In this document: positions 19,201 through 27,336 of the stretch, piece by piece | How the letters are laid out: every line of letters starts with the position of its first letter | Position numbering within the stretch: the first letter of the stretch is position 1 | Assembly (NCBI GenBank): GCA_017307755.1 | Contig: JAFKGQ010000021.1 | Span: forward strand, 62,001 to 126,000 | Direction of reading: 5' to 3' | From: Chitinophagaceae bacterium | GTDB taxonomy: Bacteria; Bacteroidota; Bacteroidia; Chitinophagales; Chitinophagaceae | Length of the DNA stretch: 64,000 nucleotides | The notes under the pieces: model-generated | Told to the model about the DNA's origin: nothing | Seen by the model: only the letters and a program-made list of their open reading frames with translations | Database searches by the model: none | Program-made: the position numbers and the translations under genes

Positions 19201-19387
19201 GCTAAAAGATCTGCGGCTATCCATTGTGGGGAGGAACCTCCTGTATCTGTACAGGGACCCTCAATTCAAGCTGATGGGCATCAGCCCCGAGACTGCGTTT
19301 AGCGCGACCGCTGCCGCACAGGGCTATGAGGCGGTGAGTATGCCCACGACCCGGAGCATCGGTGTCAATCTAACTGTATCCTTCTAA
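16256..19387 (+). CDS. SusC/RagA TonB-linked outer-membrane transporter
   Basis: This SusC-type channel of 1043 residues has a signal peptide ending in TFGQ, a carboxypeptidase-D regulatory-like domain at about 30-110 (GKPLSGVSVMLKGSTVGS), the plug with PLYVVDGVPIDN and GSRGSNGVILITSKKG, and a long beta-barrel. It has no STN domain, so it is not expected to signal to a FecR protein. I chose the ATG at 16256; the earlier in-frame start at 16208 would add 16 residues before the signal peptide. It heads an eight-gene operon and its SusD partner starts 22 bases after its stop. Glycan specificity is inferred only from the downstream GH20 and GH109 genes. Confidence 0.94.
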   Translation: MTKFLSTARVLLFCISAVISMETTFGQDKKISGVVSDEEGKPLSGVSVMLKGSTVGSVTDAQGKYVLNGPANGGVLVFSFTGYLQKEVNIIGRQVLNISMTADNKQLTEVVVTAIGIEKNKKALGYSTQVVSGGLLAEARETNVANALKGRVAGLHVNASSGGPGGSSYVVIRGNSSLTGSSQPLYVVDGVPIDNQTLDAATVSSGRDYGDGIGNINPDDIESMTVLKGPAAAALYGSRGSNGVILITSKKGRKRKGVGIDINSNSTFERPNVIPTRQNIWGGGYDGDYNSLGTTTINGQTYSSWPSWLVDDWGGKMDGRLIVIERFKDLGPVKYSPQPSDNLKKFFQTGTTFTNSIGAGGGDEKTTYRFSASDMHNRSIIPNTALSRQTFTVRVASNITSKLSVDAKINYIRQDGKNRPQNNSYSQNPMAGLNLLPRFVDLDWLKDYKNANGFQNTVVSNNPYWVINELIGTDHRDRMIGFLSTKYKFTDWLNLQARSGMDFYTDTRFNRMGQGTNSTNGSVENYQFHVQEDNSDLLLTASGKLTNKFAGMLSLGASHLNKDYQVTGAYGSNLNVDNLYYIGNMKNVTPREYRIRKQINSAYFSGEISYNNYLFLDVTGRNDWSSSLGVNNRSFFYPSFSTSFVFTDALDIRNYLSYGKIRASYAEAGNDATPYSTIGGYDVNSSNTFNGQSSATIRGDIPLYDLKNELKKSYEFGTELRFFNDRLGVDFTYYSSSTTNQIVPIQISTTTGYSSRMINAGEISNKGIEIFLTGTPLKLKDFKWDISINFSHNKSKVVSLAPGIPALTILDPGYGASIQARVGEAFGNIVGYRAKRTENGDILVTSDGKYQRADDLSVLGRIQPDYLAGITNTFTYKGFTLSGLIDVRKGGQILSYSKLNQMAKGTGKFTEKRDNLIINGVVETSPQHYVKNTTVIAASDYYAGGGPWNDIGETQVIDADYIALREVTISYNLSRLLKKSTALKDLRLSIVGRNLLYLYRDPQFKLMGISPETAFSATAAAQGYEAVSMPTTRSIGVNLTVSF

Positions 19388-19409
19388 TCATTGTTTAATT
19401 GTCTGCATC

Positions 19410-20912
19410 ATGAAATTATATAAAAAGATATTGAAGATGTCCGTCGTCGCCGGCTGTCTTCTTACAGGCACAGGCTGTACGAAGAACTTTACGGAGATCA
19501 ATACGGACCATACGCTGGTGACATCCGACATCATCAAGCCATCGCTGCTCTTTACGGGCGTACTCAAGAACTCCATATTCAGCACGTATAATACGTCCAT
19601 TGTCGCGGAGTATTCCGGCTATTACGCCAACCAGGGTTCCGGCGTCATCTTCCAGAACGCCAACTGGGCGGAACCTTTTAATACTTTCTATACCAGCTAT
19701 ATCATCAATATGGCGGAGTGCGTACGTCTGACGGCCAAAGACCCCAAGCTCATCAATGAGAATGCCATGGCCAGGATATTCAAAGTATGGCTCTTCCAGA
19801 TGCTGACGGACATGTATGGGGATGTCCCCTACTTCCAGGCTGCGCAGAGTATGGACGAGACGGTTAACCAGCCAAAGTATGACAAGCAGCAGGATATCTA
19901 TAAGGATATGTTGAAAGAATTGAAGGAGGCGGTAGCTTCTCTGAGTGATGTGCCGACCCTTTCATCCTATGGCGATGCTGATCTCCTGTATGGAGGCAGT
20001 GTGGACAAATGGCGACGTTTTGGCAACTCTTTGCGGCTCCGGCTGGCCATCCGGGTGCGTTATGCGGATGCGACCCTGGCGAAGCAGCACATCACCGACC
20101 TGGCGGGCGCCGTCTTTATCGACGACAATTCCCTGAATGCAAAGCTGACCACTATTGATGGCACCAATCCTTCCAATCGCAACCCCTTAATGGACGACCC
20201 CACCAATTCCTATCCTCTTTGGGTTTCCTTTACGCTTACGGACAACCTGAAAAAGCTGAACGATCCCCGGTTACCCGTTTTTGCCAAGCCTGCCACGGAC
20301 GGTGTATCCGGCTACAGAGGCCGACCTATCGCCATCACGGGGACGGAAAGCGTATATACGGAATCGTCTACGGCCTATCTCAGTTATTTCTTCCGGAACC
20401 CTGCTTATTCGATTATTATCTTCAACACCGCGGAGGTCTATTTTCTCAAGGCTGAAGCTGGTCTTGCCGGACTGTCTTCCGACGATGCCCAGGCCATGTA
20501 CACCAAGGGTATACAGGCTTCCATGGGATATTACTCCGTGGATCAGACGGCTTCGAATAATTACACCGGCTCAGCGGCGGGCATTCTCAGCGGCACGGAC
20601 GAAGAGAAGACGCGACAGATCATCGTTCAGAAATGGATCGCCAATTTTTACGAGGTATATGAAGGTTGGGCCGAGTTCAGACGTACGGGCTATCCGGAGA
20701 TATGGACGGGCAACAGCCTGGGAAGCACCAATGGCGAAGTTCCCCGGAGGCTCACCTATCCTCTGGATGAGTATACGAAGAATGGGAACAATGTGAAGAC
20801 GGCGGCTAGTCTGTTGTCGGGTGGAGATGCCTATTTAAGCAGGGTCTGGTGGGACGCCAAACCGGGTCTTCCCTTCCATCATCCGAAGCAGGGGATGTTT
20901 CCCCCTGAATGA
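19410..20912 (+). CDS. SusD-like outer-membrane lipoprotein (SusD-like_2 type)
   Basis: A 500-residue lipoprotein of the SusD/RagB nutrient-binding class, with a lipobox cysteine in LLTGTGCTKN. Features of the SusD-like_2 subgroup are visible: FTEINTD after the cysteine, QMLTDMYGDVPYFQA, WRRFGNSLRLRLAIR, and AEVYFLKAEAGL towards the C-terminus. It is the partner of the SusC ending 22 bases upstream and would sit on the cell surface. It is of a different subgroup from the SusD proteins at 9111 and 49693, so the loci were not simply copied from each other. Confidence 0.92.
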   Translation: MKLYKKILKMSVVAGCLLTGTGCTKNFTEINTDHTLVTSDIIKPSLLFTGVLKNSIFSTYNTSIVAEYSGYYANQGSGVIFQNANWAEPFNTFYTSYIINMAECVRLTAKDPKLINENAMARIFKVWLFQMLTDMYGDVPYFQAAQSMDETVNQPKYDKQQDIYKDMLKELKEAVASLSDVPTLSSYGDADLLYGGSVDKWRRFGNSLRLRLAIRVRYADATLAKQHITDLAGAVFIDDNSLNAKLTTIDGTNPSNRNPLMDDPTNSYPLWVSFTLTDNLKKLNDPRLPVFAKPATDGVSGYRGRPIAITGTESVYTESSTAYLSYFFRNPAYSIIIFNTAEVYFLKAEAGLAGLSSDDAQAMYTKGIQASMGYYSVDQTASNNYTGSAAGILSGTDEEKTRQIIVQKWIANFYEVYEGWAEFRRTGYPEIWTGNSLGSTNGEVPRRLTYPLDEYTKNGNNVKTAASLLSGGDAYLSRVWWDAKPGLPFHHPKQGMFPPE

Positions 20913-20951
20913 GTCATAACCTTATTCTTTCAACTTTAACACCTCATCAAT

Positions 20952-21932
20952 ATGAAAGCGAGGTTGATATTCCTGTCCATCGTTGTGTTGGCGGGTGTGA
21001 CCGGTGGTTTCACCTATTGCAGCAAGGCGGCTACTGTCGGTGGGACACCGGTGGACAGTACCCTGAAAGGTCTGGCGGAAGCCTATCCTCACGATGCCGG
21101 TATCGAGAAAGACGCGAGCGTCCTGTACGTAGAAAAGTTTGATGATGGTCTGGACAAGATCGCGGCACGCTATGACGACGTAAGGAATAAAGACGGTATG
21201 AGCACAGAGGCGGATGTACCTGACGGGAGCGTTTCTCATTCCATCAAAATGACCAACACCGGCGGACAGAATGACGGCGGTCATTTGTACAAGCTGTTCC
21301 CGGGTGGATTCGATAGTACCATTTACCTGCGGTACTATGTGAAATATCCATCCGTCTCCAAGGGGTATATCCACCACGAGTCTGTCTGGTTTGGTGGTTA
21401 CAACCCCGGCACCACCTATACCAATCCCCGTGCGGGCAGTTGTGGTCTGGGGGATGCGAGGATATCCATCGCCTATGAACCCGTGGTCGTGCCCGGCATG
21501 GATACCTATCTCTATTGGGGCGGCATGAGAAGCTGGAACGGCGGCGGCAGCTGTTACGGCAACGATATGGTCAACGGCAGTCCCACGGCCCGCAATATTG
21601 CCTGGGATCAGTGGATGTGCATCGAAGTGATGGTCAAACTGAACAACCCTGTGACTGCCTACAATGGTGAGCTCAGGGTATGGCAGGATGGGAAGGAAGT
21701 GGGATATTGGGGCCCGGGATTTCCGCAGGGCTACTGGGATGCGGATTCCTGGTACAATAATACTGTCTCACCGGGCTTTGAAGGATTCCGCTGGCGGACG
21801 GATGCTCATCTCAATATCAATTATATTTGGATAGAGTTCTATGATGACAAAAGCCCTGCGGGGGAAAATCACTATATCAAGTATTCTAACCTGGTGATGG
21901 CAAGGAAATACATCGGACCAATGAAAAAATAA
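20952..21932 (+). CDS. ConA-like (jelly-roll) exported protein, probable polysaccharide lyase or lectin
   Basis: A 326-residue exported protein. The N-terminus has a signal with a cysteine at residue 23 (GGFTYCSK), suggesting a lipoprotein. From about residue 55 the pattern is that of ConA-like beta-sandwich lyases: LYVEKFDDG, then YLRYYVKYP, and a C-terminal half with WDQWMCIEVMVKLN and LRVWQDGKEVGYWG. These resemble PL14/PL20-type lyases and related binding proteins, but I cannot identify catalytic residues with certainty. It starts 39 bases after SusD, the usual place for a surface glycan-binding protein or endo-acting enzyme. Lyase against lectin cannot be settled from sequence alone. Confidence 0.6.
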   Translation: MKARLIFLSIVVLAGVTGGFTYCSKAATVGGTPVDSTLKGLAEAYPHDAGIEKDASVLYVEKFDDGLDKIAARYDDVRNKDGMSTEADVPDGSVSHSIKMTNTGGQNDGGHLYKLFPGGFDSTIYLRYYVKYPSVSKGYIHHESVWFGGYNPGTTYTNPRAGSCGLGDARISIAYEPVVVPGMDTYLYWGGMRSWNGGGSCYGNDMVNGSPTARNIAWDQWMCIEVMVKLNNPVTAYNGELRVWQDGKEVGYWGPGFPQGYWDADSWYNNTVSPGFEGFRWRTDAHLNINYIWIEFYDDKSPAGENHYIKYSNLVMARKYIGPMKK

Positions 21933-21938
21933 ACGCTC

Positions 21939-22700
21939 ATGCGGCCTTATATTCTGGAAGAGACCAACTGGAAATTTATAAAGGATGCCAAAGTTGAACT
22001 GGCGGTGTTGCCCTGGGGGGCGACGGAGGCGCACAATTATCATCTGCCCTATGGCACGGATAACATCCAGGCCGAAAGGATAGCGGCGGCCGCCGCGGGA
22101 ATCGCCTGGGATCGGGGAGCGAAGGTGATGGTACTCCCGGCCGTGCCTTTTGGGGTGAACACCGGTCAGGCGGATATCCTTCTGGATCTGAACATCAATC
22201 CCAGCACGCAGACCGCCATCCTTTCGGATATCATCCAGGTGCTGAACCGCCAGGGGATCTTCAAACTGATCATCCTCAACGGGCATGGAGGAAACAACTT
22301 TGTATCCATCCTGCGGGAACTGGGTCTTTGTTATCCATCCATGTTCCTCAGTGTCTGCAACTGGTACCAGGCTGTGGAGAGAGCGGGTTTCTTTGCCGCG
22401 CCTGGTGATCATGCGGATGAGATGGAGTCCAGCGTCATGCTCTATCTCAAGCCGGAGTGGGTCCTGCCGCTGACGGAGGCGGGGGATGGCGCCGAAAAGA
22501 AACTGAAGATAAAAGCATTTACGGAAAAGTGGGCCTGGACGGAACGGAGGTGGTCGCAGGTAACTGCGGATACTGGTACCGGTGATCCCCGGGCAGCTAC
22601 TGCGGAGAAAGGAGAAAGATATTTCAAGGCCGTTACGGAAAAGATCGGGCAGTTGTTCATAGAACTGGCTGCATGCGATATCAACGATCTTTATGCATAA
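21939..22700 (+). CDS. Creatininase-family amidohydrolase
   Basis: This 253-residue protein shows the creatininase fold signatures: WGATEAHNYHLPYGTD at 26-41, with the likely metal ligands Glu30, His32 and Asp41, and LNGHGGNN in the middle. The family cleaves cyclic or linear amide bonds and includes creatininase, formamide hydrolases and the mycofactocin peptidase MftE. No signal peptide is seen, so it is probably cytoplasmic. It lies 6 bases after the ConA-like gene and abuts the GH20 gene. Creatinine is an unlikely substrate in this setting; a modified amino sugar amide is a speculative alternative. Confidence 0.82.
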   Translation: MRPYILEETNWKFIKDAKVELAVLPWGATEAHNYHLPYGTDNIQAERIAAAAAGIAWDRGAKVMVLPAVPFGVNTGQADILLDLNINPSTQTAILSDIIQVLNRQGIFKLIILNGHGGNNFVSILRELGLCYPSMFLSVCNWYQAVERAGFFAAPGDHADEMESSVMLYLKPEWVLPLTEAGDGAEKKLKIKAFTEKWAWTERRWSQVTADTGTGDPRAATAEKGERYFKAVTEKIGQLFIELAACDINDLYA

Positions 22701-22704
22701 CCAT

Positions 22705-24861
22705 ATGAATATGCGAAAAATTGTTTGGATGATCCTTGCCATGGGTATTTTCCGCGCCTCGGGGCAGCAAGATCTTCATCTTATCCCATATCCAAAGGAA
22801 GTAAGGATGGGAGAGGGAAGACTGGCGTTGGACGGACAGATTGCCGTTGTCACGGACAGGCGTGGCACGGAGGGCGACCGGCTGGCGGCTGGTGAGCTGT
22901 TGCAATTTTTTAAGGGATTGGGAGTTTCAGCGCATGCCGGCGGCGCCGCCTCCACCCGGATCCGGCTTACGAGGGCGGGTGCGGACAGATCATTTGGCGA
23001 GGAGGGGTATTCTTTGTCTGTAGACAAAGACGGCGCCGTCATACGGGCCAACGATGAGGCGGGACTATATTATGGCGTGGCTACGATGATGCAACTGGTC
23101 AGCGGCGGTCAGGGCGGATCTTCCTTACCGTATATACAAATAAGGGACTGGCCGGACACCCGTATACGGGCCGTGCATTATGATACGAAACATCACCAGG
23201 ATACGAAGGACTTTGTGGAAGCGTTCATAAGAGATCTATCCCATTACAAGATCAACATGCTTGTGTGGGAATGGGAGGACAAATTTGCCTATCCCAGCCA
23301 TCCGGAGATCGGCGCACCGGGCGCTTTCACCTTACAGGAAATGCAGGAGCTGACCCGTTATGCACGGAAATTCCATATCCAGATCGTACCGCTTGTGCAG
23401 GGATTGGGTCATGCCAGCTTTATTTTGAAGTGGCCACAGTTTGCCGGCCTCCGTGAGATACCGGCCTCCAATTTTGAATTCTGTCCCCTGAAGGATAGCA
23501 CCTATCAGCTGCTGGACGATCTCTGGCAGGATGCGCTGAAGGCCACGCCAGGCTCCCGGTATATCCACATCGGCTCCGACGAAACGTATGAGCTGGGCGC
23601 CTGTCCGTTGTGCAGGAAGAAAGACAATGAGATCGGCAGGAGCGGACTGTATCATCTTTTCCTGGACCGCTCTGCCGCTGCTCTCCAGGGTAAAGGCCGT
23701 CAGGTGATGGCCTGGGAGTCGCCCATGGGTTGGGAGAAGTCGCGGTTAAAAGTTTACTCCGAGAGCATGCGGCAGGATAAGCCCGTGGTCCCCCGCAAGG
23801 GGCTCGTGCTGACGGAGTCTTACGAGTACGAGACACCGGACCTGCAATATGCGAGGAAGGCCAGGTCGCTGGGATATCCGGTGATGGCTTATGACCCCAA
23901 TCCCGGTATCGAACAGTTGTTCCTTCCTTATTTCTTTTCCAAGGATGGCAAGGGTCATCTGCAGCCGGGGAGCCTTGAAAATTCCTATCGGTTCTTACAG
24001 ACCAATATGGGCAAGGGGGTTTTTGATGGGGTTATCCGGACATCCTGGGATGACTCGGGTCTGCCCATGCAGGCCTGGATGCTGCAGTTCATCCTGACAG
24101 CCGGCTACTCCTGGAACGCAAAAGGTCCTTCGCTGGAAACATTTACCCGGGATTTTTTTGCCGAGCGATATGGAGCGGCAGTGACGGGTATGGATAGCCT
24201 TTATGGTATGCTGAACCAGGGCGCTTATTTCTTTATGGAAAGTTTCGAGCGGCGGGTGTGGGCCTGGGGAGAGATAGGCAAGACACACCTCCCTGACCTG
24301 CCCAGAGGGGATGCACTGGAATACGATCCATACTGGAACACCGCCTATGCTGACAGAGTTACCGCGGCCAGGGAGTTCGTTACGAAAATGGATAGCGCAG
24401 AGGCCATCTGCAGGAGGAGTCTGGACAATGGTGTGAAGAACAGGGAAGAAGTGGAGGTGTTCGCCACCCTGGTGGATCTCATCCGTCATACCGCGCTCAC
24501 CTACCTGGATCTTTCCGCCCTGGAGCTATCCATCAAAAAGGCTCATGAACTACGTTTTGTGGACCTGGATTCCTCCTATCATTATCTGCAACAGGCTGAA
24601 CGGATCGTCAGCCGGCAGCTGGAGCGCCGGCAGCAGGTATTCGACGGCCTGGTAAAAGTCTGGGAAAGGACGAGGTTACCCAAGGGTATGGACAATGGAA
24701 CGAAAAAGTATTTCTTTGAGCAGGACAGGACGCGGCATTTTGCCAACCGGGCGCCCGACATGACCTATCTTATCATGGACGAACGCAAACTGGGTTTGGA
24801 AGCGTATCTGCTGCAACTACAGGATTACATGCGGATGTTTCGTCTACGGTTTCATCTATAA
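22705..24861 (+). CDS. GH20 beta-N-acetylhexosaminidase (region B copy)
   Basis: This is an exported GH20-family exo-hexosaminidase of about 718 residues. A signal peptide ends near FRASGQ. The N-terminal GH20b domain runs to about residue 140, followed by the TIM barrel starting at RIRAVHYDTKHH. PLVQGLGHASFI and the catalytic Asp-Glu pair in HIGSDE (bases 23578-23583) are present. Members remove terminal GlcNAc or GalNAc from glycans. Possible starts lie at 22693, 22705 and 22711; the two later ones avoid overlapping the creatininase gene. A paralogue occurs at 44449-46527 with the same barrel landmarks, so two related hexosaminidases serve the two glycan operons. Confidence 0.9.
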   Translation: MNMRKIVWMILAMGIFRASGQQDLHLIPYPKEVRMGEGRLALDGQIAVVTDRRGTEGDRLAAGELLQFFKGLGVSAHAGGAASTRIRLTRAGADRSFGEEGYSLSVDKDGAVIRANDEAGLYYGVATMMQLVSGGQGGSSLPYIQIRDWPDTRIRAVHYDTKHHQDTKDFVEAFIRDLSHYKINMLVWEWEDKFAYPSHPEIGAPGAFTLQEMQELTRYARKFHIQIVPLVQGLGHASFILKWPQFAGLREIPASNFEFCPLKDSTYQLLDDLWQDALKATPGSRYIHIGSDETYELGACPLCRKKDNEIGRSGLYHLFLDRSAAALQGKGRQVMAWESPMGWEKSRLKVYSESMRQDKPVVPRKGLVLTESYEYETPDLQYARKARSLGYPVMAYDPNPGIEQLFLPYFFSKDGKGHLQPGSLENSYRFLQTNMGKGVFDGVIRTSWDDSGLPMQAWMLQFILTAGYSWNAKGPSLETFTRDFFAERYGAAVTGMDSLYGMLNQGAYFFMESFERRVWAWGEIGKTHLPDLPRGDALEYDPYWNTAYADRVTAAREFVTKMDSAEAICRRSLDNGVKNREEVEVFATLVDLIRHTALTYLDLSALELSIKKAHELRFVDLDSSYHYLQQAERIVSRQLERRQQVFDGLVKVWERTRLPKGMDNGTKKYFFEQDRTRHFANRAPDMTYLIMDERKLGLEAYLLQLQDYMRMFRLRFHL

Positions 24862-24871
24862 ATAAAAGATC

Positions 24872-26236
24872 ATGTCAATATCAAGAAGACGATTTGTAAA
24901 AGACTTGTCCATTGCAGCGGCGGGAATAAGCGCCATGCGTCCATTTGAAGGTTTTGCCCGGGCTGGGGACCAGAAAGTCCGGCTCGGTTTTATCGGTACG
25001 GGGCTCCGGGGGCAGGCGCATCTGCGCTCCGCTCTCATGCGGGATGATGTAGACATTACGGCCATTTGTGACGTCGATGTCCGGATGCTGGATGCTGGCA
25101 AGGCGCTGATCAGTAAAGCCGGAAGGAAGATGCCCCTCGTATATACAGGAGACGATCATGCCTACCGGAAATTGCTGGAGTCGAAGATCGTCGATGCCGT
25201 CATTATTTCCACGCCATGGGAATGGCACAAGCCCATGATCCTGGATTCTCTGGATGCGGGTATCAAGTATGTCGCGACGGAGGTGATCCTGGGTATCACG
25301 CTTGAGGATCATTGGGATGTGGTAAAGAGCGCAGAACGTCACCAGGCGCATGTGATGATGCTTGAGAACGCCTGTTACAGAAGGGATACGCTGGCTATTA
25401 TGAACATGGTGCGCCAGGGTCTTTTTGGCGAGCTGATCCATGTGCAGGGCGGTTATCAGCATGACCTGCGCGGGGTAAAGTTCAATGATGGCGTGACACC
25501 GTATAACAGCGGGGCCGAGTTCGGGGATAAGGGCTTTTCCGAGGCAAAATGGCGGACGAACCACTCCGTGCACCGTAACGGGGACCTGTATCCCACGCAT
25601 GGCGTGGGGCCGATAGCTATGATGATTGATATCAACCGGGGCAACAGATTTGAATCACTCAGTTCCATGGCGACCAAAACACGGGGACTGCACAATTATA
25701 TTGTCAAAAAGGGCGGTGCGGATCACCCAAATGCGAAAGTGCTTTTTAAGTTGGGGGATATCGTGACCACGCAGATAAAATGCGTCAACGGGGAGACTGT
25801 CTTTCTGCAGCATGATACGAACCTGCCCAGACCGTATTCACTGGGTTTCCGGGTCCAGGGTACCAATGGTATCTGGATGAATCTCCACAACGGGATATTT
25901 ATTGAGGGGCAGTCTACTTATGACCACGAGCACTGGGACGATGCGAAATCCTGGCTTGAGAAGTATGACCATCCTTTATGGAAGAAATGGGGGCAGCAGG
26001 CTGTACTGACAGGACATGACGGCATCGACTTTTTTGTGCTGCATGCCTTTGTGGAATCCGTTAAACGGCGGCAGCCTACGCCGATGGATGTGTATGATGC
26101 GGCCAGCTGGAGCGCTATCACTCCTCTGAGTGAACATTCCATCGAACTTGGCGGCGGGGCGGTGCCCTTCCCTGATTTCACCGGTGGGTTGTGGATGGGA
26201 CGGAAGAATGATTTTGCTTTAACGGATGCTTACTAA
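24872..26236 (+). CDS. GH109-type alpha-N-acetylgalactosaminidase (Gfo/Idh/MocA fold)
   Basis: A 454-residue protein with a Tat-type N-terminus (SRRRFVK then a hydrophobic stretch). A Rossmann motif GTGLRGQAH binds NAD. The rest follows the GH109 pattern: TPWEWHKPM, LENACYRRD, MVRQGLFGELIHVQGGYQHD, NGDLYPTHGVGPIAMMIDINRGN, DTNLPRPYSLGFRVQG and ITPLSEHS. The EKP lysine of ordinary Gfo/Idh/MocA enzymes is replaced (TEVILG). GH109 enzymes split alpha-GalNAc from glycans by a bound-NAD redox mechanism. It lies 10 bases after the GH20 gene and pairs sensibly with it for GalNAc-capped glycans. The match to GH109 is strong by pattern recall. Confidence 0.88.
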   Translation: MSISRRRFVKDLSIAAAGISAMRPFEGFARAGDQKVRLGFIGTGLRGQAHLRSALMRDDVDITAICDVDVRMLDAGKALISKAGRKMPLVYTGDDHAYRKLLESKIVDAVIISTPWEWHKPMILDSLDAGIKYVATEVILGITLEDHWDVVKSAERHQAHVMMLENACYRRDTLAIMNMVRQGLFGELIHVQGGYQHDLRGVKFNDGVTPYNSGAEFGDKGFSEAKWRTNHSVHRNGDLYPTHGVGPIAMMIDINRGNRFESLSSMATKTRGLHNYIVKKGGADHPNAKVLFKLGDIVTTQIKCVNGETVFLQHDTNLPRPYSLGFRVQGTNGIWMNLHNGIFIEGQSTYDHEHWDDAKSWLEKYDHPLWKKWGQQAVLTGHDGIDFFVLHAFVESVKRRQPTPMDVYDAASWSAITPLSEHSIELGGGAVPFPDFTGGLWMGRKNDFALTDAY

Positions 26237-26248
26237 AATTTTACAGAG

Positions 26249-27319
26249 ATGGCTGAAGATACCAGGCTGTCCGGCGCTGCCGGGCAGTTGTTGCGGCGTG
26301 GGACGGTGATCCCTGCGCATCCATTGGCGTTGAAAGCTGACCGGCGGTTGGATGAAGCCCGGCAGCGGAACCTTACGCGATATTATGTGGCCAGCGGCGC
26401 GGGCGGCGTGGCAGTAGGTGTGCACACCACCCAGTTTGCCATCCGGGACCCGAAGGTGGGTCTGCTGGAGCCGGTGTTGAGGCTGGCGTCGGAAGAGATC
26501 GGGGATGCAAAGCTGCAACGGCCTTTTTTGAAAGTGGCAGGCATTTGCGGTCCTACGGACCAGGCGTTGAAGGAAGCTGAGCTGGCTGTGAAATATGGGT
26601 ATAATCTGGGGCTTCTGAGCAATGGAGGACTGACAGCATATTCGGAAGATGATCTGATCAGACGGGCGGAGGCCGTCTCGAAAGTCATACCGGTATTTGG
26701 TTTTTATCTGCAGCCGGCGGTCGGGGGCAGGCTGCTCAGCTATTCGTTCTGGCGGCGTCTGGCGGACATTCCGGGTGTTGCGGCCATCAAAATAGCCGCC
26801 TTTAACAGGTATCAGACCCTGGACGTGGTGAGGGCTGTTTGTCATTCAGAGAGAAGGAATGAAGTGTCCCTTTATACGGGGAACGATGATAATATTGTTG
26901 CCGATCTGCTGACGACCTATCGTTGTATCGTGCGTGGCGCACCGGTGGAGAAGAGGATGGTGGGCGGTTTGCTGGGGCATTGGGCTGTCTGGACGGAAAG
27001 GGCAGTGGCTTTGCTGGAGGAGATCCATGCGTGTATCGCGGCCGGCTATAGTTCCATGAGGCGGCTGTTGAACAAAGGAGTGGAGGTAACGGACATGAAT
27101 GCGGTGATCTTTGATGCCGGGAATGGCTTCCATGGATGTATCCCTGGTATCCATGAGGTACTGAGAAGGCAGGGACTGCTGGCCGGCCGATGGTGTCTGG
27201 ACCCTAAGGAGGAACTATCCGTCTCTCAGATGGAAGAAATAGATCGCATTTATCGGGAATATCCTTCCTATAATGATGATATATTTGTGAAGAGGTTTTT
27301 GGAAGGACGGGAAGGTTAA
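26249..27319 (+). CDS. Dihydrodipicolinate synthase/N-acetylneuraminate lyase family aldolase
   Basis: This 356-residue protein has the TIM-barrel layout of the DapA/NanA class I aldolases. The Schiff-base lysine is probably Lys181 (in AAIKIAAFN), and the partner tyrosine lies in VFGFYLQP. It has no signal peptide and so is cytoplasmic. It is longer than typical DapA (about 290), mainly by a C-terminal extension. The operon setting, 12 bases after a GH109 gene and 17 before an M20 amidohydrolase, argues against lysine synthesis and for cleavage or formation of a keto-acid in sugar breakdown. Sialic acid lyase is possible but the residues that fix NanA specificity are not evident. Confidence 0.8.
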   Translation: MAEDTRLSGAAGQLLRRGTVIPAHPLALKADRRLDEARQRNLTRYYVASGAGGVAVGVHTTQFAIRDPKVGLLEPVLRLASEEIGDAKLQRPFLKVAGICGPTDQALKEAELAVKYGYNLGLLSNGGLTAYSEDDLIRRAEAVSKVIPVFGFYLQPAVGGRLLSYSFWRRLADIPGVAAIKIAAFNRYQTLDVVRAVCHSERRNEVSLYTGNDDNIVADLLTTYRCIVRGAPVEKRMVGGLLGHWAVWTERAVALLEEIHACIAAGYSSMRRLLNKGVEVTDMNAVIFDAGNGFHGCIPGIHEVLRRQGLLAGRWCLDPKEELSVSQMEEIDRIYREYPSYNDDIFVKRFLEGREG

Positions 27320-27336
27320 TATAAGCTATTCTGACT

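Noticed and set aside
21768..22742. Minus-strand open frame of 324 codons across the ConA-like and creatininase genes
   Set aside because: It spans two well-supported plus-strand genes and their junction, and has no family pattern.
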